From positions 2,615,972 through 2,679,971 of the forward strand of contig NW_003314268.1 in assembly GCF_000143415.4 (NCBI RefSeq): DNA of 64,000 nt, in the 5' to 3' direction. Below, in pieces: positions 1 through 10,156 of this stretch. The notes under the pieces are model-generated. The model saw only the letters and a program-made list of their open reading frames with translations, was not told the origin of the DNA and did no database searches. The position numbers and the translations under genes were made by a program. Source of the DNA: Selaginella moellendorffii. Its lineage: Eukaryota > Streptophyta > Lycopodiopsida > Selaginellales > Selaginellaceae. How positions within the stretch are numbered: the first letter of the stretch is position 1; each line of letters starts with the position of its first letter.

Positions 1-91
1 TTTCCAGACCCTTGGCACTGCAGAGCGATGAAATCAAAGGCAATTACGATGCTGATTCTTAACTTGGCCTTACCCCGTGAAACTGGAGGTT

Positions 92-289
92 TCAGTTGCG
101 CCAGCAGCGATTGTTGCGCCAGCTCCAACCCCTCTGGCAACGGTGGCAACTGTTGTCATACCAATACCACCCCGACTGGCAGCGCTGGGCAGCAGCCTTT
201 GCGATTCCTCCCACGTCCACGCCCATGGCCAGCATCATCACAAATATGGCGAGTGCCAAAAACAACACGAAGAAAGCCTTGTTCTCCAT
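92..289 (-). CDS. Secreted Cys/Trp-rich repeat peptide (unit 1)
   Basis: This single-exon gene encodes 65 residues. A hydrophobic N-terminal signal sequence (residues about 5-24, MENKAFFVLFLALAIF then VMMLAMG) precedes a short linker ending AKAAAQ. The mature part has four cysteines in two adjacent 14-residue modules, RCQSGWYWYDNSCH and RCQRGWSWRNNRCW, each with the pattern R-C-Q-x-G-W-x-W-x3-x-C. A TATA box lies 60 bp upstream of the ATG. Five further near-identical copies occur in the window, and substitutions among them are few and mostly outside the cysteines. I do not recognise the family. It could be an apoplastic signal or an antimicrobial-type peptide, but that is inference. It is divergently paired with the Pro-rich gene at 819. 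Confidence 0.75.
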   Translation of the reverse strand: MENKAFFVLFLALAIFVMMLAMGVDVGGIAKAAAQRCQSGWYWYDNSCHRCQRGWSWRNNRCWRN

Positions 290-348
290 GCTTTGCTGCT
301 TGTTCTATTAGAGAGAAGTGGTTTGATCTGTGAGGCAGGAGGGGCTCA

Positions 349-356
349 TATTTATA
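349..356 (-). promoter_or_regulatory. TATA box of peptide gene (unit 1)
   Basis: TATAAATA on the minus strand, within the context CTCGAGCTATAAATATGAGC, lies 60 bp upstream of the peptide ATG. The same box and flanks occur at 9687-9694, 19061-19068, 33270-33277 (plus) and 57834-57841 (plus), and as TATAAAAA at 55758-55765. Conservation across all copies, including the inverted ones, supports it as a core promoter. Confidence 0.75.
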
Positions 357-510
357 GCTCGAGCCAGCACACAAAGCGAGAGAGTTGTCGTGGGACGGCA
401 TTGCTTAGTCCTTATCTAATTTGGTTCCGTGTTTGAGAATTTCTTCTCGTTTCTATAATATCTCTCCAACCCTTCAAATGAGGATCACAAATCGCCATGC
501 TAGTTGAATA

Positions 511-632
511 TGGGACGGTTGAGATCATGTTAGATCGACGGCTTCGATTAATTAATACGACAGCCAAGATTTTACACACTGTACGGCTCAAATTGGTCCA
601 GAAAGTTTTAAATGCACGGTCTAGATTGTACA
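511..632. repeat. Degenerate CCGT-type minisatellite between the gene pair (unit 1)
   Basis: Motifs of the form ACGGtt, ACGGct, aCAGcc, ACGGct and ACGGtc recur at intervals of roughly 25-35 bp between the peptide and Pro-rich genes, separated by AT-rich spacers. On the other strand they read as CCGT with short variable flanks. Homologous stretches lie in every other copy of the divergent promoter (9849-9970, about 19223-19344, 32890-33065, 55930-56075, 57370-57545). Confidence 0.6.
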
Positions 633-818
633 AGAATGACTACTATTCTTCTATTTGTACGAAAATACCATTCGTTTACCGTACACATTAAGTACTTAGC
701 TTTCAGACACTTTAATGCCCTAAGAAAGGGGAAGTAAGCAAGCGCGAGTGTTCTCTGGTAAGCAAGCGAGTTTGAGCTGAAATACTGCGACTTTCTCTGG
801 TAAGCTTGATCTCTGACT

Positions 819-2527
819 ATGGCTCGCAAAATCTCCACGCCACCGCCCCCGCCGCCTCATCGGGAGCACGCGAGGAGGACGCCGCCGCCCAAACCATCGC
901 CAAAGAGGACACCGACAACTTCATCTCCGCCACCAAAGAGGTCTCCACCGGCGCCAGCCAAGAGGCACACAGAGGGACATCACTCACCAGCAAAGCCACC
1001 ACCGAGTTCTCCTGAGCATCATGGAGCTGGACATCCACCACCGAGCTCTCCTGAGCATCATGGAGCTGGACATCCACCGCCGAGCTCTCCGCCCACCAAG
1101 GAACATCCAGCAGCAGAGCCAAACAGGCACCATGGACATCGACGAGCTGGTGATGGAGCTGCTACAGGGCCGCCACCTTCTTCTTCGCCGCCCAACAAGG
1201 CCGACACTGTAACCTGGCGACCAAGGAGGGCCGGGCCGTCATCGCCACCACCTTCGAGCATAATGTGGAACCCAAGGTCGCCATCGCCACCACCTTCGAG
1301 CATAACGTGGAACCCAAGGCCGCCATCGCCACCACCTTCGACCATAACGTGGCAACCAAGGCCCCTTGGCTTGGACACCTCTCCGCCTACGGCGTCGTCA
1401 GCACCATCTTCAGCAGCAGCAGCAGCTGCAGCTGCATTCGTGGCATCACCTGGTGTGCTCGCGGCAGGCATCGTTATGCTCCTGCTCGCACTGGTAGCTA
1501 TCGTCACTGGAGTCTGGATACTCTTGAAGAGGAGAAGGAACAAGGTGCACAGCGACATCCACCACGACAACATCCTGGTGGAGGATGGCCATGAGCCTAG
1601 CGGTGGCAACAGCGGCAGCAGCAGCGGGAGCATCTCATTACCAAAGTGGAGCCTCGACCATCATCGCAGTTGAATGCCGGCAGGAAGAAAGCGGCTGCTG
1701 ACCCCCTAATTCGCGAGCTCCTGAGGCCACCAAGGCGGCTGCCACCGTCTGCTCTTCCCGCTGGTGCTCGCCACAAGTCTGCATCCGGAAACGATCCACT
1801 CTTTCGTGCTGCTGATCCAGTGCATGGCCAGCAGGGAAGCCGGGGAAACGTCATTATGGAGGATCCTCTCGTCGTCTTTCCTGCGTATGAAGTTGACGAG
1901 CAGCCAAGGCTGTTCTCAGCCACTCCGGAGGATGATCCACTCTTCTCGACTGGTGGCTACTCTCATCATCCAGCAGGCGAGAAAATGGCTGCAAACGAGC
2001 TCCCAGTGTGCATATCATCCCGATGCGACCGGGTTCCAGAGCAGTTTCATGGCCGGGAACAAGGACGAAAGGTGGCGGATCGTTCTGGCACCGTGTTCGA
2101 TCCTGGAGATGTCGCAGCACTGGCAAAGAAGCGGGCTGAGATGGAGAAACAGATGCAGAAGTTCATCATGATGGAGCCCCGCATCCGGCCTTTTTTCCAC
2201 AGGTTAGTAGTTTCTGCACTTGAGCTGACTGATGAAGCTGAATCGATCAGGAAGCGCGATGTGGAGAACAGCCCCGAGAACCTCGTCCGGAAGTTGACAG
2301 CCAATGATCCCAAGCGGGTCAAGAGTGATTTGGAGGTGGAGCCATCTGCTCCGGGGCACGCTTCTCTGACGGGTGAAAACGCCGATCAGGTACGAGCCTT
2401 TCTGTGAATTCTTCCACCTCTGAGAGAGACAGGGAACTTGACGAGGTACGTTTCTTCGAAGTCAATTTGTATAGATGCTACTCTTTGATTGCAGGCACTG
2501 CAAGAGACAAAACATAAGAACAAGTAA
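819..2527 (+). pseudogene. Pro-rich membrane protein gene, frameshifted (unit 1)
   Basis: This is a copy of the intact gene at 10157 with a 7-nt deletion at about 1614-1630, just after the transmembrane region. The reading frame therefore ends at 1673 after 284 residues, while the original frame resumes at 1646. It also lacks 21 nt (residues SHSPPKP) and 15 nt in the tail, both in frame. The ectodomain-like Pro-rich part and the membrane segment are still encoded, so a truncated tail-less protein is possible. The splice sites found in the intact copies are retained (introns 2203-2250 and 2390-2494). Confidence 0.8.
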
Positions 2528-2802
2528 AAAACAAATCGAATGAAGAGCGAAAGCTCGTCATTTATCTGGCCTTCTCTTCAGTCCCTTCTATGGGCTTGAG
2601 TAAGTCACAGGAAGGTCTTCCTCGCCTTTCATCGGGGTACAAAAGTTTAGGAGGAGCCATCAATCATCGATATACAATAGCCAGGATGATCACAAATTTA
2701 TTTTGTTAATTTTTATTCTGTTTTTATGAAATCTAAACTATCGATGCTTGAGTCGGTGATAATATTATTGCACTAATAGATATTAGACAACACCAGAATT
2801 CG

Positions 2803-3298
2803 TACGGTGGTTTTCCTCATGCAACTGAAATCAAATTTCACGGTGGTTTTGGTCGCAGGCCCCCAGAATGGCCATTTTGAAACGGTGTTTGTCATCGACA
2901 ATGTTCTCCCTCGCGTGACTCCCAGATTGTGGGAAGAGCCAAAGGATGTACATCAACGACGATTCCACCAACACCAACATCACAACCGGTTTGTTCTTGA
3001 CATTCGTGGCTGTGTTCAAGGATGGGACGATGAGCATGCGCAGACAACAGCATCTTTTTTGAGCTCTCTATGACATAGTCCTAGGTGGCAATAGTGCCAC
3101 CTCACTGTCTCTTGTATTGTACCTATCCTTGAGTTATCCTTGCCTGTTGTAGCTTTTGCATATCTCTTCAATCTTTGATGAAGATTGCGATAATTGCAGG
3201 CACCGGAGCTTACAGATTTGCGTCGGGGTATTTGCAGATCAGGAGCTACATGCTCATTCCACTGTTTTCGGCAATCTTGCGCTATTTAGTGTTAACTG
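2803..3298 (+). pseudogene. Dirigent-like pseudogene (unit 1)
   Basis: Frame-broken remnants of a dirigent (DIR) domain are readable: VVLVAGPQNGHF, then VFVIDNVLPRVTPRLWEEPK, then after a frame change LFLTFVAVFKDGTMSM, then AGTGAYRFASGYLQ near 3200. The order matches the dirigent beta-barrel, but there is no signal peptide and there are several frameshifts. The complete N-terminus seen in the paralogue at 30411 is missing. Confidence 0.7.
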
Positions 3299-3356
3299 AT
3301 CATGTCAAAATTGAACGAGCCAAAAATGTATCTATATCTCCGAAGTCCCTCTTGTA

Positions 3357-4130
3357 GCTCAAACTCAAAGTTTGATAGAACCAAGTCAGTAGTCGAAATG
3401 GAAGACAAGAACTCTAGAGCATATATATTAAGAGTACATACACTGGAAGAATAGTGGTAAATGCTCTCTTCTCACTGGGAGGCTGTTGACAATATCTTGG
3501 GCAATCCAGCACCCAAACAGATTGATCATGCAGCAGTTAGTGATCAGTGACAGGACCAGAAAGTGGTCTATGCTTCAGCCATCCAGCATGGGAGGTATTA
3601 TCCGTTTAAAATGAATTAATTAACAATTATTTTCTGATATTAAATCTTGTTAAAGTAATAAATATTTGCAGCCTATCCTCCTCTCCATCACCATTATTTC
3701 GAGCTTTTGGGTTACATTCTTCCTTCAAAAGGCATTATCATATAACTTTCTAAAGTTTCCTTAATCTTAGATTTGCAGGAAGTAATCTCTATTTGTGGTA
3801 TTTAATATTTTCTTTAGCTTTACCAATTTTTACTGTCGTTTCATTCCCATTTGCTGCCTAAAATTTTTCCCAAAACCTTTAAAAGTTTATTGTAGTAGTA
3901 CTGTTAAAGTTCATACTTTTATTTTTAGAGAATAATATACCATTTAAGTAGTGTCTTGTAAGATTTTGTTTAGTACTAAGTTTTATGAAAAATACAGAAA
4001 ACCTGTTAGTGGATATACTTAGAATATCTATTCTGTGATTTTTAGTTTGAATACAAACCATATTTATAATCTAGTAGAAATTTAAATTTAGATAAGGTTG
4101 AATGCCCAATACCTTGCAGGAATTATGATA
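3357..4130. other. AT-rich spacer, unit 1
   Basis: No credible gene was found. This is AT-rich intergenic sequence shared with unit 2 (12738-13511), more diverged in unit 3 (21954-22707), and in part at 53.6-53.87 kb and inverted at 62.65-62.85 kb. Confidence 0.6.
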
Positions 4131-4205
4131 ATTGGCTGGATCTAGTCTTCCATCACACGATAGTAATTCTCATCACATTTGCCAACTTTTCTCTGTGGTT
4201 TTTAA

Positions 4206-4508
4206 GGTCCAGATTTCCATAACCAAGCTTCCAGAGATTGAAATCCACGCTGCCGAGTATGAATTCCCAGACGAGGCTTTGCCAACCGACTCCGGCTATC
4301 TCCCCATTGACGAGTCGCCTTTTTTACGTTTACTACGAAGCGAGCAAGCCAGACACCGAGCTGGAAATCTCACCGATTATGGTGTGGCTCAACGGCGGAC
4401 CCGGTTGCTCCAGCTTGATCGGTTGCTTCTACGAGCTCGGCCCATGGATTCTCCAAGAGAACTTCAGCTTGCAAAAAAATCCAGGAGCATGGAACCGAAG
4501 GTATCGTA
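4206..4508 (+). pseudogene. Serine carboxypeptidase-like 5' fragment (unit 1)
   Basis: This is homologous to the exon at 23416-23708 of the complete SCPL gene and includes the oxyanion-region motif IMVWLNGGPGCSSLIGCFYE. A short deletion after GYLPIDES breaks the frame, and the acceptor upstream has changed from ttcag to ttaag. The match ends a few bases into the next exon, then the sequence switches to PPR. The fragment lacks all three catalytic residues and cannot encode an enzyme. Confidence 0.85.
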
Positions 4509-4699
4509 GATTTTTGTTTTCGAAGTGACCGAAAGTTTTGTTTTGAACATATTTTGTCTATCCAGGTGTGAAATCCAAAAATTCTTTTGTTCGTCATGGT
4601 ATAATCTAAGAACTTAGGTGCAATGTTTTGGACATGGACCATGAGGTTATCACTTTGATCGGGCGTGCTTCTACCATCTCGCAAGTGAAAAGAGGGTTG

Positions 4700-5850
4700 A
4701 GAGGAAACTCCACCGCCATGTCCAGCTCGTGAATCTAATCGTCAAAGCATATGCCAGGTGTGGCAGCCTCCAAGATGCCCTTTCTGCCTTTCAAACGCTC
4801 GAGTGTCCCAACCAGCACTCTTGGAATATCCTGCTCTCGGGCTACGTCCGCAATGGAGGTATTGCCCAAGCGGAGGAGCTGTTTGGAGTCTTGCCATTGC
4901 GAGATCGAGTGACTTGGAATACGCTGGTTGCAGCTTATGCTAATGCTGGGCATTTGCGTAAGGCAAAACAGCTGTTTGATACGATGCCGGACAGGGACAT
5001 TGTTTCCTGGGCGTCACTTCTCCAGGCGTTTGTAAAGAAGGGAGATTTGAGCAGTGGAAAGAGGTTGTTTGATCTTATGCCCAGATGGAACGTTGTAGTC
5101 TTTAATTCCATGATATCTGGATTTGCAAACTTGGGTGATCTGTCCAGCGCCGAGAGTATGTTTGCATGGATCCCAGAAGCGACGCTCGTTACATGGACAA
5201 CCATGGTGGCCGCGTTTTGCGAAAAGGGTCTAATAGCTAGAGCTAAAGACCTCTTCTCCAAAATGCCCGAAAGAAACATGCTAGCCTGCACTACCATGCT
5301 TGAAGCTTTTTCTCTGAAAGGTGATCTCACCGAAGCAAAGCGGGTCTTTGATTCCATGCCAGAGTGGGATCTTGTCTCGTTTACGGTGATGCTTCAGGCA
5401 TATGGCAAAAGAGGGCATTTGGTAGAATGTATACGTTTGCTCCAAACCACGAGAAAAATGTGGTCTCCTACAATGCGGTGATTTCGGCATTTATTAACGC
5501 TGGAGACTTAGAGGGAGCCAAGTCTCGGTTTGATTTGTGCCCAGAATGGGACATTGTGTCGTGGACAACTTTGATTTCAGGATATGCCGTGGCCAGGTAT
5601 TTTGATGCTGTAAAGAGCTTTTTGGCAAGAATGCCCGATGTGGACACAATGACGTGGAATACCATCCTAGCGGCGTATGTCGGCGATAGAAATATCTCTC
5701 GTCCAAAGACAACGTTCTATTCCATGAAAGAGCGGGATACCATTTCATGGAACGTGATTTTAGCAGCGTATTCCCAAGCTGGAGATTTGGAGGAGGCAAG
5801 GAGGCTGTTCTCGGCAATGAGTCCTAGATCCACCTCCTTGACGGAGAAGA
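4700..5850 (+). pseudogene. PPR protein pseudogene (unit 1, plus strand)
   Basis: An open stretch from 4729 to 5481 encodes successive PPR motifs of about 31 residues (for example VTWNTLVAAYANAGHLRKAK then QLFDTMPDRD). A frameshift near 5430 moves the remaining motifs (NVVSYNAVISAFINAGDLEG onward) into another frame. The array ends at about 5830, where sequence antisense to an isomerase gene is fused. There is no start region or organelle-targeting peptide; the upstream DNA is the SCPL fragment. PPR proteins normally bind organellar RNA, but this copy is disrupted. Confidence 0.85.
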
Positions 5851-6246
5851 GTGAATCTCTAGTGCAGTTCCTCACGTCGCAGGCCGTGATGACATCGATC
5901 CGCGCCAATGCACGCGCCATAGATCATCGCGATGACTGGCTTGCGGCAAATCTCGGGCGAGAGATTCGGCGCCTACATCAGGTGGTTCCAAGACTCCCTC
6001 TCGGCGGCCGCGAGCGCCATCGCCATCGCCATGGGCCGAGGAAGAGGAAGAAGAGGATTTGGTGCTGAGGATGTTGGTGTCGATACCCGCGCAGAAATTG
6101 GAGCCATTCCCCGAGAGCAGCACCACGCGCACCTGTGGATCATCGTCCAGTGCTCGCAGCGATCGGGAGCTCGCGGAGGACGGCGTCGTCCAGGGCATTG
6201 CCCAGGTTGAGGAGGAGACGTGCTCCTCCACGCCCATAGCCATCAA
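5822..6246 (-). pseudogene. Dienoyl-CoA isomerase-like fragment (unit 1)
   Basis: The minus strand encodes pieces of a peroxisomal delta3,5-delta2,4-dienoyl-CoA isomerase of the crotonase family: RALDDDPQVRVVLLSGNGSN then FCAGIDTNILS, CRKPVIAMIYGACIG and IDVITACDVRNC, followed by SLFSVKEVDLGLIAE. These correspond to the N-terminal half of the family. Frame changes and at least one stop separate them. The match ends abruptly after GLIAE, where the strand becomes the antisense of the PPR gene. It is non-functional. Confidence 0.75.
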
Positions 6247-6337
6247 GAACCCTAATTTTTTAATTTTAGCTCTTCAATCACGCAAAATCTTTGGGGGTTA
6301 AGAAAGTTTTTCTCTGAGTCTACAAGAATCCCATTCC

Positions 6338-6530
6338 TTGGATTATTCCAGAAGTTGTCTCTGTAATTGTCAACCTCCTTTAGATCCCTCCTTAGAACAG
6401 TCAAGTCCTGCAATAGATGCTAGAAAGTTAACCGAAATTGCTCACAATTCTTCCCAAACCTCTTCGCTGGTGCACAAGCAAATTCATGTGAACGAATTTG
6501 CTGTTCATCAGTTAGATCACATCAGGTTGG
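6338..6530 (+). other. Possible captured exon, unidentified (unit 1)
   Basis: A short open segment (DPSLEQSSPAIDARKLTEIA, then HNSSQTSSLVHKQIH, then AVHQLDHIR) reads like coding sequence and ends at a donor-like CAG|GTTGGT. I do not recognise the source gene. It lies between the isomerase fragment and the minus-strand PPR pseudogene and is repeated unchanged in unit 2 (15502-15694). Confidence 0.3.
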
Positions 6531-6539
6531 TCAAATTTT

Positions 6540-8140
6540 GTGTTTATGTTTCTTGCTTTTCCCTCTTCTTCCTTGGGTGCAGTGTGCTGTCCCAGTTCGA
6601 GCTGTTCGAAGGCCACGCATGAACGTTGGAAGGCAAGCTTTCTCTGGAATCCTGCTTTTGCAGATTCGACATGAGCACGTAGAGCGCCGAGTCCCATGGT
6701 TCCATCTCCAAGAGTTTCTCTGCGGCACGATGCAGCATCGATGTTCTTGCCGCTGCCATGAACTTTGCAAGCGCTGATCAAGCTCTTCCACGCGAGGAAA
6801 TGCGGCTGGAAGGGCATCACCAGCAGCAGACCTTCGGCCTCGGCAACCAGCCCGGCTCGTCCCAGCACTGCCATCGCCTGGAAGTGAATCACATGGAGAA
6901 ATGCTGTACTCGGCCACCATAGATCGAAAGTAGTTGAGTGCCACTCGGAGCTTCCGCAAGTCAGGAGAATCGCCTGGAAACTTATCTCGTTTCTCGTCTC
7001 GCCCTCCATCGCCATGCTGTCAAAAACTCAGCGTGGCCATTCTGTGCGCAGCCATGGATCATCGCGTTCCGCGGCACAATGGAGAAGATGTTCCCAGCCT
7101 GCAAGAGATTCCCCCTTTGAGTGCTCGCGGCAATCCAGCTCGCTGTGTCTCTCACCAGCATGGCCGCGAAGAGCTCCCGCGCTGGACGAGGGCAATTGCT
7201 CTGGATGTAAGCTCCCAGCGTGTTTCACGCGACGCTATCATGCTGTGGCATTTGGTCGAACAAGATGGCACCCGTGCAAAGCAATTGACGCCACCATTGC
7301 CGTCTAAGCGACGTGATCGCGCTGTGGCATCCGTGCAAACATCTTCATGGCTTCTTCGAGGTGGCCGTGGTTGGAGTAGGCCAAGGTCATGTCAGTCCAC
7401 ACCACGTCGCCGGGGAGGTCGATCGAAGAAAATGCGAGCTTCTTCGAGCTGGTTTCTCTCGGCCAGTGTTGTGATATTGTCGACCACGATGCAACGTTCT
7501 TCTGTGGCACATTTTACTGAAACGCTCCTTGGCTGTTTCATTATGCTCAAGCTGGGGGACAAGAACAGTTCATCCCAGCTCGTTGGTTTCGGGGATTCCC
7601 ATAAACAAACGTAGCGCGTCGTTAACAAGACCTTTTCTTGCATACCCAGTAACCATAACAGCCCAAGAAACTATGTTGTGTTCTAGCATTCCATCAAAGA
7701 CCGTTGATCCATATGCCCGTTATGGGCATATACTGTAAGTAGAGAGTTCCAGAAAACTACATCCCATTCTGGAACCTGATCAAACAATGCTCGGCATTCC
7801 TCAAAGTTTCCACGGTTTTCACAGGCCGTCATAAAAATCATCCATGCAGAAACATCCCTTTGTGGCATCTGATCAAACGGCTCTTTGCTTCCTCAAGATA
7901 CCCACTTTGGGCATAAGCGCCAAGCAGCAAGTTCCAAGAGAATCTATTGGACTCGTGGATGCTGATAAACACCTGCCAATGCTCGATCCGCGCGCTCATA
8001 GAGTTGGATGAGAAGATTTGCGAGGTACCTGCTGGATTAGTGGTGGGTGCTCCCAAGGATGAGCGCGTGGCGCCTTGACGCAATTCGATGCAAGCTGTGA
8101 GAAGTTGCGCGTAGTATGCGCGCTGCTCTAGATCGGCCAC
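6540..8140 (-). pseudogene. PPR protein pseudogene (unit 1, minus strand)
   Basis: From 8140 down to 6540 the minus strand shows, in order and in several frames: an N-terminal region (YYAQLLTACIELRQGA), PPR motifs (RDVSAWMIFMTACENRGNFE; WDVVFWNSLLTVYAHNGHMD; KNVASWSTIS; VVWTDMTLAYSNHGHLEEAM) and a C-terminal E-type motif (GLVAEAEGLLLVMPFQP, FLAWKSLISACKVHG). Multiple frameshifts and stops break it. Paralogues with the same order lie at 15704-17307, 34687-36050 (plus) and 60900-62620 (plus). Confidence 0.85.
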
Positions 8141-8339
8141 CCGTGGTGAGGCGGGGGGACTACTGCCCGACCAGCAGGACCGGGCAGCACTGACTGCCGC
8201 GTTCTAGAGGCTTGAATCAGTACGTCCGCGTGGTAGTACAGGTGTTTCCCTGGATAGAGCTTTGATTTTTCAATGCCATCTCTCTCCTATTTAAAGGCGC
8301 TTTCAAAGAACAAGCCAAACTTTGCAAAACAATCCCTGA

Positions 8340-8480
8340 GAGGAAACTATCGATCACAGAGCCGCCATACCAGCGCCGTCCTCGAGGGCATCGGTGGCAG
8401 GGAGCGCCTTTGCAACATGGCGAGAACCGAAAACAACACCAAGCAAGCCTATGAAACAAAGAGTTCAACTTTGTTCTAGT
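8340..8480 (-). pseudogene. Second peptide-gene relic (unit 1)
   Basis: The minus strand retains a signal-peptide core (CLVLFSVLAML) related to the 65-residue peptides, but the start MENKA is deleted (the ATG became ATAG) and the Cys/Trp part is scrambled. A TATA box in the same CTCGAGCTATAAAAATAC context lies about 50 bp upstream. It is a dead paralogue. Confidence 0.5.
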
Positions 8481-8489
8481 ATATTCGAG

Positions 8490-8984
8490 TTGATCTGTGA
8501 GGCCGCTTGTATTTTTATAGCTCGAGGCAGCATACAATGCTTGAGTGGCCCCTCTTGGGACGGCATCTCTTTGTCCTTTAAAAGTTAGTCGAGGAAGTCG
8601 TTCCGTGTTTGTCAATTCCTTTTCTCTTCTGTAATGCTGGGACATAGAACAACACAGGAAGTGAAGCTGTGAATCCAGATGAGTAAAGACAACATTTCTA
8701 GTTTTTTCACAGTTTATATAATATATGAACTCATGCATCACCACGCGCTAGATTTCACTGCCACTGGGAAGAACAAAAATCCAAATAAATAGTTGGAACT
8801 TAACGAATATGAAAAAAGTTCCTACATATTAAAAGTCCATACGATACACAACTTTGCAGAAAACGCACCATGTTTATCATTGACAGTCTCAGGGCACCAA
8901 ACACGTGAATAGACTCCAAAACATCTTCGTTCACCTTTTCATGATTCGAGATTCGTTCCCGTGGTTCTTCGAGGCAATTCTTCA
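8490..8984. other. Spacer with relic promoter (unit 1)
   Basis: This spacer contains the TATA context of the adjacent peptide relic (about 8513-8530) and AT-rich sequence. No gene was seen. Unit 2 has about 190 bp more here. Confidence 0.5.
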
Positions 8985-9110
8985 GTGGAGGCCGCCACCC
9001 TCGATGGCAGCTGTTGTCATACCCGTACCAATTGCATTGCGCGCAGCGAAATCCATCCCTCTGAAGCAGCGATGCGCCATCGCCTTGGTGATCCTCCCGA
9101 CCTCCACTCC
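8985..9110 (-). pseudogene. Six-Cys peptide relic (unit 1)
   Basis: The minus strand encodes parts of another Trp/Cys peptide (FRCAQCNWYGYDNSCHRGWR) across a frame break. The best-preserved copy, at 55055-55190, reads WYWNGFRC, VQCNWYGYDNSCHRGWRWN and GSRC. No signal peptide is readable upstream. It lies downstream of the 65-residue peptide gene of the next unit, on the same strand. Confidence 0.5.
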
Positions 9111-9429
9111 CACCGCTAGGTGTGCCTGGGCCTGGTTTTGACGCTCCAATCGAGTCTTATTGCTTGCCGATCATTGGAGCAATCGACTGGAAGTCGAGGG
9201 ACTTGGAGGAAGGAGCAAGGGCAGATTCAGACATTTTATATCAAGGCTTGGACAATTTATATTTTATTGCTGGAACTCATGCAATGCCATGCAGCATCGC
9301 ACGATACAGAAAACACGTCATCAGTGTCTTTATTCTTGTTTCCAGACCCTTGGCACTGCAGAGCGATGAAATCAAAGGCAATTACGATGCTGATTCTTAA
9401 CTTGGCCTTACCCCGTGAAACTGGAGGTT

Positions 9430-9627
9430 TCAGTTGCGCCAGCAGCGATTGTTGCGCCAGCTCCAACCCTTCTGGCAACGGTGGCAACTGTTGTCATACC
9501 AATACCACCCCGACTGGCAGCGCTGGGCAGCAGCCTTTGCGATTCCTCCCACGTCCACGCCCATGGCCAGCATCATCACAAATATGGCGAGTGCCAAAAA
9601 CAACACGAAGAAAGCCTTGTTCTCCAT
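9430..9627 (-). CDS. Secreted Cys/Trp-rich repeat peptide (unit 2)
   Basis: This 65-residue, single-exon peptide is identical to the unit 1 copy except that the first residue after the third cysteine pair is QK instead of QR. It has a signal sequence, then two 14-residue modules with two cysteines each. The TATA box at 9687-9694 lies 60 bp upstream of the ATG. It is divergently paired with the intact Pro-rich gene at 10157, with 529 bp between the two ATGs. Function unknown. Confidence 0.78.
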   Translation of the reverse strand: MENKAFFVLFLALAIFVMMLAMGVDVGGIAKAAAQRCQSGWYWYDNSCHRCQKGWSWRNNRCWRN

Positions 9628-9686
9628 GCTTTGCTGCTTGTTCTATTGGAGAGAAGTGGTTTGATCTGTGAGGCAGGAGGGGCTCA

Positions 9687-9694
9687 TATTTATA
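9687..9694 (-). promoter_or_regulatory. TATA box of peptide gene (unit 2)
   Basis: TATAAATA on the minus strand, in the same context and distance to the ATG as in unit 1. Confidence 0.75.
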
Positions 9695-10156
9695 GCTCGA
9701 GCCAGCACACAATGCTAGAGAGTTGTCGTGGGACGGCATTGCTTAGTCCTTATCTAATTTGGTTCCGTGTTTGAGAATTTCTTCTCGTTTCTATAATATC
9801 TCTCCAACCCTTCAAATGAGGATCACAAATCGCCATGCTAGTTGAATATGGGACGGTTGAGATCATGTTAGATCGACGGCTTCGATTAATTAGTACGACA
9901 GCCAAGATTTTACACACTGTACGGCTCAAATTGGTCCAGAAAGTTTTAAATGCACGGTCTAGAGTGTACAAGAATGACTACTATTCTTCTATTTGTACGA
10001 AAATACCATTCGTTTACCGTACACATTAAGTACTTAGCTTTCAGACACTTTAATGCCCTAAGAAAGGGGAAGTAAGCAAGCGCGAGTGTTCTCTGGTAAG
10101 CAAGCGAGTTTGAGCTGAAATACTGCGACTTTCTCTGGTAAGCTTGATCTCTGACT

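Larger units (their letters stand above)
1..9338. repeat. Tandem segmental repeat, unit 1
   Basis: The first bases of the window reappear at 9339 and again at 18713, so base 1 falls inside an array of direct repeats with a period of about 9.34 kb. Unit 1 matches unit 2 nearly base for base, apart from small indels: 21, 7 and 15 nt missing in unit 1 in the Pro-rich gene, and 217 nt missing in unit 2 in the PPR pseudogene. Such near-identity, including the noncoding parts, indicates recent duplication or gene conversion. Confidence 0.95.

Noticed and set aside
4132-4528. SCPL reading frames in units 1 and 2 taken as real short genes
   Set aside because: They carry a frame-breaking deletion relative to the intact gene, end shortly after the first homologous exon and lack all catalytic residues.
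8156-8200. GC-rich imperfect hairpin (TGCCCGACC...GGACCGGGCA) considered as a terminator
   Set aside because: Nuclear plant DNA does not use such terminators. The arms are short and imperfect, and no function is supported.
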